DNA from: Phaeoceros laevis | Taxonomy: Eukaryota > Anthocerotophyta > Anthocerotopsida > Notothyladales | Assembly: GCA_049999765.1 (NCBI GenBank) | Contig: JBNGIQ010009202.1 | Coordinates: 1-64,000 of the forward strand | Length of the DNA stretch: 64,000 nucleotides | Direction: 5' to 3' | Part shown: in pieces, positions 51,965-64,000 of the stretch | Numbering within the stretch: the stretch's first letter is position 1 | How the letters are laid out: each line of letters opens with the position of its first letter | Notes under the pieces: generated by a model | What the model was told of the DNA's origin: nothing | The model's database searches: none | The model's input: the letters and a program-made list of their open reading frames with translations, nothing else | Position numbers and translations under genes: made by a program

Positions 51965-53940
51965 TCTAATGACTTTAGTGCGAATAGATTTTGTGGAATC
52001 TAGCCCCTATGGCTCTAGGCTCTAGCTGCAGTGGCTCTTTGGCTCTAGAGGTTCCATGGCTCTAGATCGACTCATGAGCAAGTTTTGAAGCATCTTCTTC
52101 TTGCAATTGCAAAGCTTGTGGATGTTTGTGATAATGCAATCAAATGCAGCACACGCTCACCAACGTCCCCATAAAATTGCTTTCATCTTTTAGAGCTCTT
52201 CATAGACATAGACTATGGAGTTTCCTCACGTGTGGCTTCTTGCCCAACCAAACACCATAAATAAACTTTAAGCTCGATTTGTTAGACTCACTTAATGGTC
52301 TACCACGTTAAAAACCTCATGGCAATTTGTTAGCAAGTTGATAGCCTTACCCTCATATCTTATCCAAAGCCAGATCCACAAGCTAACCCTAGTTCGACAT
52401 GGAAATTTGGAAAAGTAACTGCACACACCGAGGTGGGTACCCCATGCCCCCACTAGTTTAGCTAAGCTTTTTTTTTGTGGATATTTTTTTTGGTGGATGT
52501 TTAGCTAAGCTTGGCTATGCTATGGCTATTTGTTGATGGCTGATCTCCAGGAGTTAGGGTTGGAAGCAGATGAATGGAAAAATTTAGAGCTTGATCGAGA
52601 GGCTATGACAAATGAAGTGGAAACCCTTGGTGAGCCTTGTAACTCTAACATGTGGTAGGTTGAGGTCATCCGAAGCTGTAGAGGTGGAAGAGGTTTGTCA
52701 CAAAAGGAATGAATCACATGTTTCGAGTCTACCATCCATCTCTCTCATTCGTGGATGTCCACAACAAGGAGTACTAAAGATATGGAAGCATTTGAAAAAC
52801 AACTGATGGATAAGCACGAGGTAAGTGTTGTGAATTCTTTGTTCACTTCTACAACTTTTATTACATCTTGAACCACACAATGCGCTTTTACACCTGAATA
52901 CCCCAGGCTGATTAGTTCATACTTTCAGAGAGGAACTTCATGATCTTCATGCTATTCTTAGTTGCGGTTAGCTAAGAAACTGTAGAAACGGAAACATGTT
53001 TAGAATTAGAGTACGAAAAACTCGACGTCAAAATGAATATTGTGACCTTCTCCTCCGAGCGCTCGAGGCACAGTCGACGAATATCGTGATGATCTTGCGC
53101 AAACAATGGCTTACGACTCAGAGCACTCGCTATGGTGGCGCGCTTGGAAGCACGAGTCATGGCGGAGCACAAACCCTTGCAAAACGGAGTGAAACAGTAG
53201 CTTGCCTTAAGATGACTTCAGATGTGCTAGAGAAGAACCAGTGCCGAGGTATGGGTGGGTTTTGCAGATTGGCAAGAGGATAAATTTTGACGCAAAGGGG
53301 TTGGGGCAGGACATTTGACGGTGGTGCTAGTTGTGCAAGGAGGGGGGCCGGCTTGCAGCGGGCATGGCAACCACATGCTCTCCTTGTAGTATATCTCATT
53401 GAAGAGCTTCACTGCTGCATAGGCCGCCCACCCACCTAGTGCTCTGGCACAGCCGAGTGCTAGGAGAGGGGGGCGCACCTCCCTGCAAGGTAAAGATCAC
53501 CAATCCACCTAGTGTGCCACCTAGTATACCAGGATAAAATACAATTAAAATAATAAATTTGGACTAATGAATATATATATTGCCCTACTCATGCACTTCT
53601 TATCCAATTATAGAATAAGAGCCAACTTGCTTTAGGTACAAATCAACAACCATAAAAACTCAATAACAAAGCAAAGTTGCTCGATCACGCTGTAGCAAGC
53701 TACTTGACATGCCATCATGCTCGGGAGTTCCAGGATTAAGTTGAAGTGCATGCATTCGACGTACCTTGAATCACAGCCTAGTGGTAGTGGGCGTGCTGAT
53801 AGTGGTGTGTGATATGTAATTCAAGCTATATCTAATGACAAGCATGAGCTCCCCTAAAAAAAGCTGTAAAAAATGCTCCAAATGTTATAAATCTTGAGTC
53901 TTTAAAGGTTCAAAAAAAATTACTGAACATGAGCAAATCC
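51965..53940. other. AT-rich intergenic region, no gene seen
   Basis: 52003-52068 contains five GGCTCTAG units just after the P450 stop. The remainder has only short frames without recognisable domains; the pair around 52996-53480 overlap on both strands and have no family features. Confidence 0.45.
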
Positions 53941-54001
53941 ACATACATAACAAAGACCTAAACCCAGAAAACAAGTTACAAGTTACAAGTCACTCGACTA
54001 A

Positions 54002-54092
54002 CTTACTAACATGAGTCCCGCTATTGATTTCTAATCAACAACTGGACTCATGTTAGTAGATTACTATACTAATCAATAGCGGGACTGTTAGC
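54002..54092. repeat. Nested inverted repeats
   Basis: TTACTAACATGAGTCC (from 54003) pairs with GGACTCATGTTAGTAG (from 54044), and the overlapping GTCCCGCTATTGATT (from 54015) pairs with AATCAATAGCGGGAC (from 54071). The same central bases can join either stem, giving two mutually exclusive hairpins. Confidence 0.75.
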
Positions 54093-54142
54093 TAATTTAG
54101 TATTATAGTATGTTACAGCTCACAACAGTTGTGAGATTCCTA

Positions 54143-54197
54143 TTTATTACTCCTTTAAGTTGTGTCACAATGTGACACACCTTATAGGAGTAATAAA
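54143..54197. repeat. Near-perfect 27-bp palindrome
   Basis: 54143-54169 (TTTATTACTCCTTTAAG through TGTGTCACA) is the reverse complement of 54171-54197 with two mismatches and one central base. Just before it, CTCACAACAGTTGTGAG forms another small palindrome. Such structures are common in short foldback transposons; no coding sequence is present. Confidence 0.8.
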
Positions 54198-54528
54198 TTA
54201 GTCTAGCAACTTCTTAAGAATCTTAACAAACGCAACTATAAAGATACTGAAAAGGTAGTGATCATGCAGTGAGCTGCTCGAGCCGAGACCAAGCAGCTCA
54301 CCCGTTGCAGCCCGGCTCTCGGCGGCTCCGGTGCACCATCACCGCGCCCTCATGCGCTCTTGCCCACTTCCCTACGGCGCCTTTCCCTGCGCCAGTACCA
54401 CGCTCTTACTGCCTGGCCGCCGCGCGGCCGCGGTTGCAACCTCGTCCCCTCACCGCTTTCCCTTGTGCTATGTCAGGCTACGACAATTCCGCAGAAAGGA
54501 ATTGCTGAGGACCCTCTTCCGCTGAAGG

Positions 54529-55842
<1,314 letters not shown>

Positions 55843-56343
55843 TGCCCGGCAAAGTGATTCGTTCGGTCAGCAGGATGGCTTGCACTTGGCAAGGGTAGCA
55901 CTTAGCAACAGGTGTGCTTCGCAAGATTTGTGGTAGCATGCCTCTCATTTTAGCTGTGATATATTTAGACTTTCTAGAATCGAATCAAATGGACACAGAA
56001 AATGTGATTTATGTTGGAGCTTCTTGTCCAACCTATTATCTAGGTCCTCAAGAAACCAGCTCTATGGGAGCTCATTTGTTTATGGCAGTCAGCACTGGAA
56101 TGAATACACCTGAAATTGGGGTCCCCAATGTCATAGGCACAGGCATACCTGGACAACGATACACATTTGCATCCGCAGAGAGGACTTTGGTTATCTTGGA
56201 GCGCAGCTCAAGAAACATCTTGTTTCGCTTGCAGGTAACAGAGGTCTTCCCTTCCAGTTCAAACTACTAGCTATGAGCATCAAGGCTATTGACTGCATGG
56301 TGCAACCACTATCACTTTCACATTTTGGGAAGGTCCCCCACGA
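55843..56343. other. Convergent intergenic region
   Basis: Holds the 3' untranslated regions of the AMMECR1 gene (plus) and the beta-lactamase-like gene (minus). A 118-codon frame at 55914-56270 has no domain I recognise and is left out. Confidence 0.45.
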
Positions 56344-57861
56344 CTACCTACATACCAAATAAGTAAGGACCAACAGGGGCATCATAATCTTCCACTCCAG
56401 ATCGTTGGCCACAACACTTGCGACCAAGTTCTGAGAAACTGATACAGATATTCGTGGACTTACACACCCCTGGCCACGGAGGCCTGCTTGGGCTTGAAGT
56501 TCTGGCGCAACTCTCGATTTTGTCTTACAGCTTACAGCTTGCTCGTTTAGCCCTTGCTTTGTTGGTCTAATTCCTGAATGAGTTGGCAGTTGAGACAAAT
56601 GACTGACAAAAACCACATTAGCTTGATCTCTTGCTTTTCTACATTTAGGGCCTAGATCAGATGAAAGATGATGCTGAGCAGCCACAGTACCACGATGCCA
56701 AATTAAAGGCTCCCTCGGTATTGCTTGTTCCCTCATAGCTTGTACCGCGGCATCTGCTATTAGAGGCCGAACCTCTCTAAGTTTGTGCCCAGACCCTGAC
56801 ATTGCACTTGGATGAACGGCATTGGTGAGCAGGGCCACAAATATATTCTGATCAGGGTCAATCCATAGTGAAGTACCTGTAAATCCAGTGTGCCCAAAAG
56901 TCCGTGGGCCCAGAAACTGTCCAGCAGAAGTATAACCATCTAGTGACCTGCGTACTGCGACGTCCCAACCCAGTGCAAATGGCCGGAGATTAAGAGGGGT
57001 TGTTGGGCTAGGAGTAGTGAACAACTTTACAGTTTGCTCTTTAAAAAACCTTCGATTAGTCGGCAAATCAATGCCTCCTGCCAGCATCAACTGTGCAAAC
57101 CTACAGACATCAACGATGGAAGAAAAAAGGCCAGCATGACCAGCAACCCCACCAAGTAGGAAAGCTGTGGGATCATGCACTTCACCCCATAGAAGCCGAT
57201 TCCTGTGCATCAGATCAACCTCCGTGGGAACGATTGTTGGGTCAAACTCAGACCTGTCAGGTGGACGAAAGTATGTGTGTCGAAGACCTAAGGGCTTAAC
57301 GAATTCATTTTCTGCAAATTCATCCAACGAGGCTCCAGTGATTCGTTCTACAACTATGCCAAGCACTATCATTGACAAGTCACTGTACCTTGCAGTACCC
57401 ACAGAGTACCAGAGCTTATCGTTCATCACATACTGCAGCACCTGTTCCCGAGTTGTCAGAGCCATATCAAAGAAAAAATAAAATTCACGCAGACCTGCGG
57501 TGTGTGTAAGTAGCTGCCGGACTGTCACAACCTCTTTCCCATTGTTGCCAAATTCAGGGACATACTGGCAAGCTAGAGTATCCAGCTCTAGCAAACCTCT
57601 TTCATACAGAAGCATAATACATGGGGTCGTAATCATTACCTTAGTGAGAGATCCCATGTCCCATACGGACTGCGGGGTGACGGGGATGGTAGATTCATAT
57701 GTGAATGTCCCATAGGCACCATAGTAACAGGGCACAGTGCAAGAGCCAAAACCCACAGCTCCTCCCGGAAATGTGCGATTCAAACTGGCTCTGTGCATAA
57801 TGTCCGAAATGGCAGGGTGCTGATCGACTGGCGCCATTAAGCTTCCACATAAAACTGCCAT
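56344..57861 (-). CDS. Serine beta-lactamase / penicillin-binding-family hydrolase
   Basis: A single-exon 505-residue protein; start ATG 57861 (57837 also possible). About residues 20-390 form a serine beta-lactamase-like domain: the active-site SxxK motif is MGSLTKVM, the YxN equivalent is RYSDLSM, VRQLLTHTAGL and GGVAGHAGLFSS are family landmarks, and the third motif (KTG equivalent) is FGHTGFTGTSLW. HTG is usual in the esterase/peptidase-like members, so a peptidase or esterase on D-amino-acid or acyl substrates is likelier than antibiotic resistance. The C-terminal ~110 residues are unlike the family and may include unspliced intron. Lack of introns and the bacterial family suggest old horizontal transfer. 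No clear targeting signal is visible. Confidence 0.85.
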   Translation of the reverse strand: MAVLCGSLMAPVDQHPAISDIMHRASLNRTFPGGAVGFGSCTVPCYYGAYGTFTYESTIPVTPQSVWDMGSLTKVMITTPCIMLLYERGLLELDTLACQYVPEFGNNGKEVVTVRQLLTHTAGLREFYFFFDMALTTREQVLQYVMNDKLWYSVGTARYSDLSMIVLGIVVERITGASLDEFAENEFVKPLGLRHTYFRPPDRSEFDPTIVPTEVDLMHRNRLLWGEVHDPTAFLLGGVAGHAGLFSSIVDVCRFAQLMLAGGIDLPTNRRFFKEQTVKLFTTPSPTTPLNLRPFALGWDVAVRRSLDGYTSAGQFLGPRTFGHTGFTGTSLWIDPDQNIFVALLTNAVHPSAMSGSGHKLREVRPLIADAAVQAMREQAIPREPLIWHRGTVAAQHHLSSDLGPKCRKARDQANVVFVSHLSQLPTHSGIRPTKQGLNEQAVSCKTKSRVAPELQAQAGLRGQGCVSPRISVSVSQNLVASVVANDLEWKIMMPLLVLTYLVCR

Positions 57862-58857
57862 CCCACGTCAGGGGAACCTATTTGCTCTCCAAGCCAGTTC
57901 CGTTGTAACCGTGACAATCTGTGGATGCCCATGTCGGTCAATCAGCAACCCCAGCGCAGATACCACCCATAGACCATCATATTCACTTCACACGCCCTCA
58001 GAGATTCAGTAGCCTAGGGTAGAATCATATTGGCAACATTCGACGGAGTCAACCACAAACCTCAACTAGATCTGATTGAACTCCACAAATTGGACAGCCT
58101 CCCACCGATTTCCTCTGTGGTCTGGACAGCTCAAATTCGTCAAATAGCAGGCCGAACAACGCAATCACCAAACAGCTGGCAGTCCAGTAGAGTAACGACC
58201 ATCTTGCCTTGGTCCCTTAGATGGCTCCAGTCCTACGGAGTAACCTCACGCTCTAGCATGGGCTCGAATCCATGAGCTGGACCCACCGATTCATTACATT
58301 AGCCTGCCGCTATGATCTTTGACTACAACTGTAGACCTGCGTCACATTCCTCGGTCAATGACTACACAAGTTAATGAACAGTGGCATCTGCTGGCTCCAA
58401 AGGTACGCTTAATACTGTGCAAGCTTGCAAACATGTGACAAATCGGTACTAGTACCTGCTTGCATCCAGGCGTTTCATGCGCAAGTGCTCCCTGTAGAAA
58501 AAAAGACCAAGGGAGCAGGACAGCATAACCAACTTCCCAACCTCCCTTTCCCAGACCGAGAAGCACCCAACGGTCAGAAAGAGGAGGGATGAGAAAGCTG
58601 GAATCTTTGATCAAAGCGGAAACTACACATGGCTAGTGCAATACAGTTCCTGTTTGCTTTACAAAAGCTTGTCACCCGCCAGTAGGTGGCAGAGTGGGAC
58701 TTGTCTCAGGGGAAGCAGAATAATAAAACAACGAAATGCAACAATCAGACCTCCAGGACGTCCGCTGGAACTAATCCACGAAGCCTTTTCATAGTCTGGG
58801 TTCAGCAGAGTGGCCCAGCAGCCAACGGAATTAACCTTGGGTGGAGAGGAGCCAATC
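57862..58857. promoter_or_regulatory. Divergent intergenic region between the beta-lactamase-like and peptidase genes
   Basis: About 1 kb between two genes transcribed away from each other, so both promoters lie here. No strong TATA box or repeat was identified. GGCTCGAATCC near 58259 resembles a tRNA T-loop, but no cloverleaf can be drawn around it. Confidence 0.45.
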
Positions 58858-61800
58858 ATGGGTTTGAGCAAGGGTAACCTCCAGTCCTGGCGTCTTGAAG
58901 CAGCTCTCAAGGCATTAGCTATGGCCTCTCTGCTGGGCACTCTTCGCTTATCGCTGCCTGAGCACCTGTCTCACGCTCTCACCACCCCACATCTGCACCT
59001 TCATCACCCTTCTATCGCGTCGCTGCATCTCCCGTACTGTGTCTGTCCGGCCCCTCCCAGGTTGGGCCGCGGGATTCGCGCCGCCTCGCAAACGCGAAGC
59101 GCCAGTTTGAGTCGGGGATTTCAGGGCGTGGAGGTTTCCAGAGGCACATCTGTTTGCCCCACTCCTTTTGGCTGGGTCAGAGCCGCTTCCGGGGTCACTG
59201 TTGCTAGGGAAAGGCCAAGGGTTGCTGCTCTCTCCAGGGGGCGGAGGCGTGACAGACAGGGTGAGAGGGAGGCGTGTTCCATAGAATGCGTTGTGGGATG
59301 CTTGGTTTGGAGGTGTCATTGACTCGTCTTTGAGCCAGTGCTGGTCCTGGAATTGCAGGCGTGCAGAGCAGCGCTCCGAATTCCTTGCCCAATTCAGTCA
59401 CCTCTAGAAAGAGGGGGCTTTCTTCAGTGCAGTGCGGTTCGGGTGTAGCTAGGTGCATGGCGACTATCACGGATGAAAAAGTGGGAAATCCACTCCTGCA
59501 GCAATCTGATTTCCCCCTTTTTGACGGAGTTGAGGCGTCTCATGTGCGTCCGGGCATCCGGACCATTCTGAAAGAGCTCGTGAGTATTACTTGCTGCTTG
59601 TATGATTTGCAAACTCTTCCATAGGGGATCGATTTTGCACTGCGATCTAACCTAATGGTACATGGAAGATGCTAACTTCACTACACCAGCTTGATACTGC
59701 CCGGAAAGTCACTGTAGAAGTGATCAGAGCTTGATCTGTGCTTCAGGAACAAGAGCTACTGGAGTTGGAAAAGAATGTGAAGCCCACGTGGCCTGGACTC
59801 GTGGAGCCCTTGGAAAAGATCGTTGACAGACTGTCTGTTGCTTGGGGTACAGTCAGCCATCTGAAGGCAGTCAAAGATTCTCCGGAACTTCGTGAGGCTG
59901 TCGAGGAAGTCCAGGTCTGAGAGTCAGGGGGAATGTATTTAAGCTACTGTATCTCTTTGCAGCAATGAGCGAACTGCTTACATATAGGATCGGCATTGTT
60001 GCAGCCTGAAAGGGTTGCCTTCTCATTGAGGCTTGGTCAGAGCAAACCCATCTTCGAGGCTTTTAGGGCAATTCACGAGGGACCTGTGTGGCAGACCCTA
60101 ACTGAAGCTCAACAGCGCATTGTAGAAGGTATGCATATAGTTAGTGCATTTCAAGAAGGTACTATGAATCTTGTGATTGTCGGAATTTTTTGGAGACCAT
60201 CCTAGGATTCACTCTGGAACTACTGGACTGTCCTACACTGGGTGATCTCTATATTGAAACAGCCGAACTGAAGGAAGCAAGTCTTAATGGTGTTGGGCTG
60301 GAAGGAGAAGCAAAGACTCGTTTCAATGAAATCCAGCAGGTATGCACTTCACTGTGTAAGCGCTTGGAGAACTTCTGTGTTGGCTGCTGTGCGCCCATAC
60401 TGATAGGTGCATTTCCATCAGGAACTTGAGCAACTTTCCCTGAAGTTTAGTGACAATGTATTGGATGCGACAAAGAAGTACGAGAAGCTGATTGAGGATC
60501 CAGCTGAAATTGATGGACTCCCGCCATCTGCCCTTGGACTTGCTGCCCAAACAGCTGCTTCCAAGGTGTGCAAAATGTGCTCTGCGCGTTGGGTACTTGG
60601 CATGTTTTTAAGTTGCAGCAAGTGGCCTAAGATTGTGTATCTGGCGGCAGGGACACGAAGGTGCCACAGCTGAGAAAGGACCTTGGATGATCACTTTAGA
60701 TGCACCGAGCTACATGCCTCTGATGCAGCATGCACGGAACAGACAGTTGAGGGAGGAGGTGTATCGAGCTTACTTAACTCGGGCTTCTTCTGGAGATCTG
60801 GACAACTCTCCCATTATCAAGAAGATCTTGGAACTCCGTCAGGAAAAGGCTAATATTTTAGGCTATGAAAATCATGCAGAGGTTGGTCTACGATGATGCT
60901 TGCTATATGTCAAAGGGAGTGTGCCATCAAGTTGCTTCATCTGAAGAGAATATATATCTGCAGGTATATATCTGAGGTATTCTTTCTAGTTGCTGACCAA
61001 ATATTTCCTCACCAGGTAAGCATGGCCATGAAGATGGCCACACTGCGCAGAGCTGAGGAGCTGCTTGAACAACTTCGAAGCACATCATGGGAATCTGCAT
61101 TAAAAGGTTACCCTGTCGTTTCTTACTGACGACCTTACTGACTTGTGGTGGCTGTGGTTGTAAGACTTTGGCTGGAAACACCACATTTGAACCCAACAAT
61201 TCTGCAGATCTCGACGATCTAAAAGTATTTGCCAAGGAACAAGGAGCCCCAGAAGGAGATGATCTTCGGCATTGGGATATCACGTTCTGGAGTGAAAGAC
61301 TGCGTGAAGCAAAATTCGACATCAATGAGGTGGGTACAGGTTTCTTTCTGTGCTGCTATGGCAATGGTGTCCTTTCTCTTCTGGAGTCATGTTGCCACTT
61401 GTTCATGAGTTACGTCATAGCATGTATCGCACTGTTCTACTTGTAAGATTTTGATACTGTGGGATACTCATTTCAGGAGGAGCTAAGACCCTACTTCTCA
61501 CTACCAAGGGTTATTGATGGCTTATTTAGCCTTGCAAGGATGCTATTTGGAGTAGATATTGAAGCAGCAGATGGAAAGGCTCCCGTACGTGTCTGATTTA
61601 TGGATATGCTTGCATCCAGTGGGTGCAGATATTCCTCTTGCAGCTGTTGCCTTAGCCATGCTTTTGTGCTTGTGCATCAGATTTGGAACAAAGATGTCAG
61701 ATTTTTTAAGGTAAAGGACCTAGCAGGAGAGCCTTTGGCCTACTTCTACTTCGATCCTTATTCTAGGCCTTCTGAGAAAAGGGGAGGTGCTTGGATGGAC

Positions 61801-63328
61801 GAAGTTCTTGGCCGCAGTCGCCTGTTGGCCCCGAAGGGTAGTCATGTCAGGCTGCCAGTGGCGCATATGGTCTGCAATCAGACTCCACCTGTCGGTGACC
61901 AGCCGAGTCTAATGACTTTCCGTGAGGTATTCTGTTGGGGAATTTTTCCAGGATAGACTATTGCTTTCAGGGTAGGAGAGGTTTCGTAAGACAAGGTTGA
62001 TTAACAGTTGTCTCCTGGCTGTAGGTGGAAACTGTGTTTCATGAGTTTGGTCACGCATTGCAACATATGTTAACTAGACAAGATGAAGGACTAGTCGCTG
62101 GAATCCGGGGAGTTGAATGGGATGCTGTTGAACTTCCTTCACAGTTTATGGAGAACTGGTGCTATCATAGGTAAGTGTCTTTGTTGTTGGAACAGAGATT
62201 GAACTACATGATTGGAAATCTCGTTTTATTCCGTGCTCTTGAGTGTGTCAGGGGTACACTGCTGGGCATAGCCAAGCATTTCAAGACTGGAGAAACTTTG
62301 TCAGACGAGCTGTACGAAAAATTGTTGGCCGCTCGGACATTCCGTGCAGCATCTATGATGCTGCGTCAGGTGCTGAACTAACTTTTGTGTTGTCTGCCCT
62401 TGCCTCCCTACTGTTCCCATCAATTTGCCATAAATCAACAGTTTTCCAACTGGAGTCACTTCATGATCAAACTGATGTAAAACCTGGCAAATCAGGTCCA
62501 TTTTGCATCGGTTGACTTGGAGCTGCATTCGCGATTCAATCCTAGCGGTACAGAGACTATCTTTGATGTAGATAGGAGAATAGCCAAGAAGACACAGGTT
62601 TTGCCCCCATTACCCGAGGACAGGTTCCTCTGCGGTTTCAGCCACATCTTTGCAGGTATGAAGCTTTTGTTTGAGTCCCTTTACAGTGACTGTCTGGGTG
62701 CTGAAAAGGCATTTGCACGAAAGTGCCTTATCCTGCTGAGTTGACCTCTTTGGTTTTATGCAGGGGGGTACTCTGCTGGATACTACAGCTACAAGGTAAT
62801 CATGGACCCAGTAGCGGTTTAAGTCTATATGAGTTTTGCGATTAGTTCTCTCTGGCGGCTTGGCATAACATTTGCTGAGCAGTCTTTTCAGCATGTTTTC
62901 AGCTTCCATGGCATGTTCCTCACTGACAATGCACTTCACTCGTGCAGTGGGCAGAAGTTCTGTCAGCAGATGCATTTTCAGCGTTCGAGGAAGTTGGTCT
63001 GGAGAATGAAGAGGTATGTTTGTCCGAAATGCCTGTCTGCTTGGGGAGTTTCCTTGCTGGTCGTTACTTGACACTGTTCACTGTTCCAGGCTGTGAAGGA
63101 GACAGGGAAACGATTCAGGGACACAGTACTTGGGCTGGGAGGGGGCCGCCCACCACTAGAGGTGAGAATCATCCACCAATATTATCTATGTCTTCGTCAG
63201 AAGATTGGTGTCTCCTGTGTTGCGGTATAACTCGTGTTGCTTTCCAGGTGTTTATTGACTTCCGAGGGAGAGAACCATCAACCGACGCCCTGCTCCGACA
63301 CAGTGGTCTGTTAACTGCAGCTGCCTAA
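58858..63328 (+). CDS. M3-family oligopeptidase (organellar oligopeptidase A / thimet-type)
   Basis: Eighteen exons, all phases consistent, 869 residues: 58858-59260, 59359-59579, 59747-59914, 60005-60128, 60263-60339, 60422-60565, 60651-60881, 61016-61106, 61208-61329, 61477-61584, 61681-61926, 62025-62170, 62252-62369, 62496-62655, 62764-62795, 62948-63013, 63090-63161, 63248-63328. Exon 1 encodes a Ser/Ala/Arg-rich presequence (starts at 58858 or 58921), pointing to plastids and mitochondria, as with Arabidopsis TOP1/OOP. The zinc site HEFGH is in exon 12, with the third ligand within [36 protein letters not shown] and [10 protein letters not shown] are M3 landmarks. The enzyme degrades peptides of about 8-23 residues, such as cleaved presequences. 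Translation from ATG 59457 would give a cytosolic form. Confidence 0.95.
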
Positions 63329-63610
63329 GCACTTAGGGCCTTCTTGAAGGATCGACCGGCGTTCAGCTCCCTCTATTGATGACTCATTAGTTGTCTTAGT
63401 GTAGCCTGATACCAGGTACTTTGACCATGTTCAATTTTCCCAAAGGAGAGACCTAAATTTAGGGTTCGTAGATAGATAGATGTGCTTTTCCGTGCCTTTA
63501 TCCTAGATACGACACGGCACCTGATGGGCTAGCTACTGAGGTGATAGCAGAAGTACAATGGACATGTTGTCGAAGGATGCAATGTGTTCCTCCGTTTGGA
63601 AGGAAGACCT

Positions 63611-64000
63611 TCAAAGTTCCACTACTGTGCTGTGGAAAGCTTTGTCTATCCCCTCGTTGAGTAATGCCAAGAAAGCGGGATTGACGATACAACGAGGAGT
63701 TTTGTACTGAGTGACACTTCCACCTTGCTGGGCTGTGAGGTCTCTCAGCTTGGTGAATGTTCCAGTCCTGACAATTTTGAGCTCGAGCGGTCCTATGAAA
63801 CCATTCCTTCTTCCCCTGCGGTAAGGCTCGTTCAACGATGAATCCATCAAGTTGCAGCAGTCCTGCAAAGCTTCGTCTTGATGTTGGGGCAGATTACAAG
63901 CCCCGTTTGCGGGTTGATCTTGCGGACCTCCAGACTGCTCCTCGATTTCCCAGAAGATAGCGTAATGCCCAGGGGTGCTGGAATGGTCGGCATAGCTAGT
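63611..64000 (-). CDS. GH3 acyl-amido synthetase, C-terminal part (runs off the window)
   Basis: The minus-strand frame is open from the window edge to a stop at 63611, giving 129 residues. It reads TSYADHSSTPGHYAIFWEIE, then a weakly conserved stretch, then SLNEPYRRGR, IGPLELKIVRTGTF and QGGSVTQYKTPRC, the unmistakable C-terminus of plant GH3 enzymes (IGPLEIRVV-GTF and YKTPRC). GH3 proteins adenylate jasmonate, auxin or other acyl acids and join them to amino acids in the cytosol. Substrate cannot be judged from this part. It converges with the M3 peptidase gene, 282 bp away. Confidence 0.92.
   Translation of the reverse strand, partial: TSYADHSSTPGHYAIFWEIEEQSGGPQDQPANGACNLPQHQDEALQDCCNLMDSSLNEPYRRGRRNGFIGPLELKIVRTGTFTKLRDLTAQQGGSVTQYKTPRCIVNPAFLALLNEGIDKAFHSTVVEL

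Noticed and set aside
55914-56270. 118-codon plus-strand frame between convergent genes
   Set aside because: No family resemblance; position fits 3' untranslated sequence.
58240-58290. Possible tRNA around GGCTCGAATCC
   Set aside because: A T-loop-like string is present but acceptor, D and anticodon stems cannot be drawn.

Overview
This is plant nuclear DNA, most likely from a seedless land plant (hornwort, fern or non-Selaginella lycophyte). Three large organelle RNA-editing type PPR genes are present. One has a KP-type PG box and an intact deaminase domain that ends in GRH instead of DYW; two have SWW-type PG boxes. From memory, these variants belong to lineages that also perform U-to-C editing. 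Introns are short (about 56-185 bp) and there is roughly one gene per 4-5 kb, which suggests a compact genome or a gene-rich island. The species cannot be fixed from the sequence. Assembly gaps lie at 7859-7958, 32766-32865 and 34987-34996.

Layout. 1-4.3 kb: no confident protein gene; a long inverted repeat, a tRNA-Asp-like gene with an altered anticodon and small tandem repeats. 4.4-14.1 kb: a giant NET (NAB-domain, actin-binding) coiled-coil gene with a 1077-bp internal duplication. 15.1-23.3 kb, minus strand: two paralogous genes for acidic-repeat proteins with a twin-arginine thylakoid-lumen presequence, arranged by a tandem segmental duplication that also copied the 3' part of a PPR gene and left it as a pseudogene; one acidic gene has swallowed a piece of the neighbouring NET gene in frame. 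20.2-26.3 kb: two tandem PPR genes, one with a decayed DYW domain and one without it. 26.8-27.2 kb: a POT/SLC15-type transporter relic.

30.2-33.7 kb, plus strand: a six-exon PBL28-like receptor-like cytoplasmic kinase and an NHL/LEA-2 membrane protein. 33.7-40.4 kb: AT-rich repeat territory with a MITE-like element, a foldback, tandem repeats and a Ty3/gypsy RNase H relic. 40.7-43.6 kb: the KP-type PPR gene. 44.3-49.4 kb, minus strand: a small basic protein of unknown function and a multi-exon gene that appears to join FIST domains to a LON substrate-binding domain. 50.2-52.0 kb: a CYP86-like P450. 54.5-64 kb: a five-exon AMMECR1 gene, a bacterial-style serine beta-lactamase-family gene, an 18-exon M3 oligopeptidase with an organellar presequence, and the 3' end of a GH3 amido synthetase running off the window.

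Functionally there is an organelle theme (three PPRs, two predicted lumen proteins, an organellar peptidase), but the genes are otherwise unrelated and no co-transcribed unit is expected in a plant nucleus. Exon models were read by eye from GT/AG sites and conserved domains; no alignment or transcript data were available.
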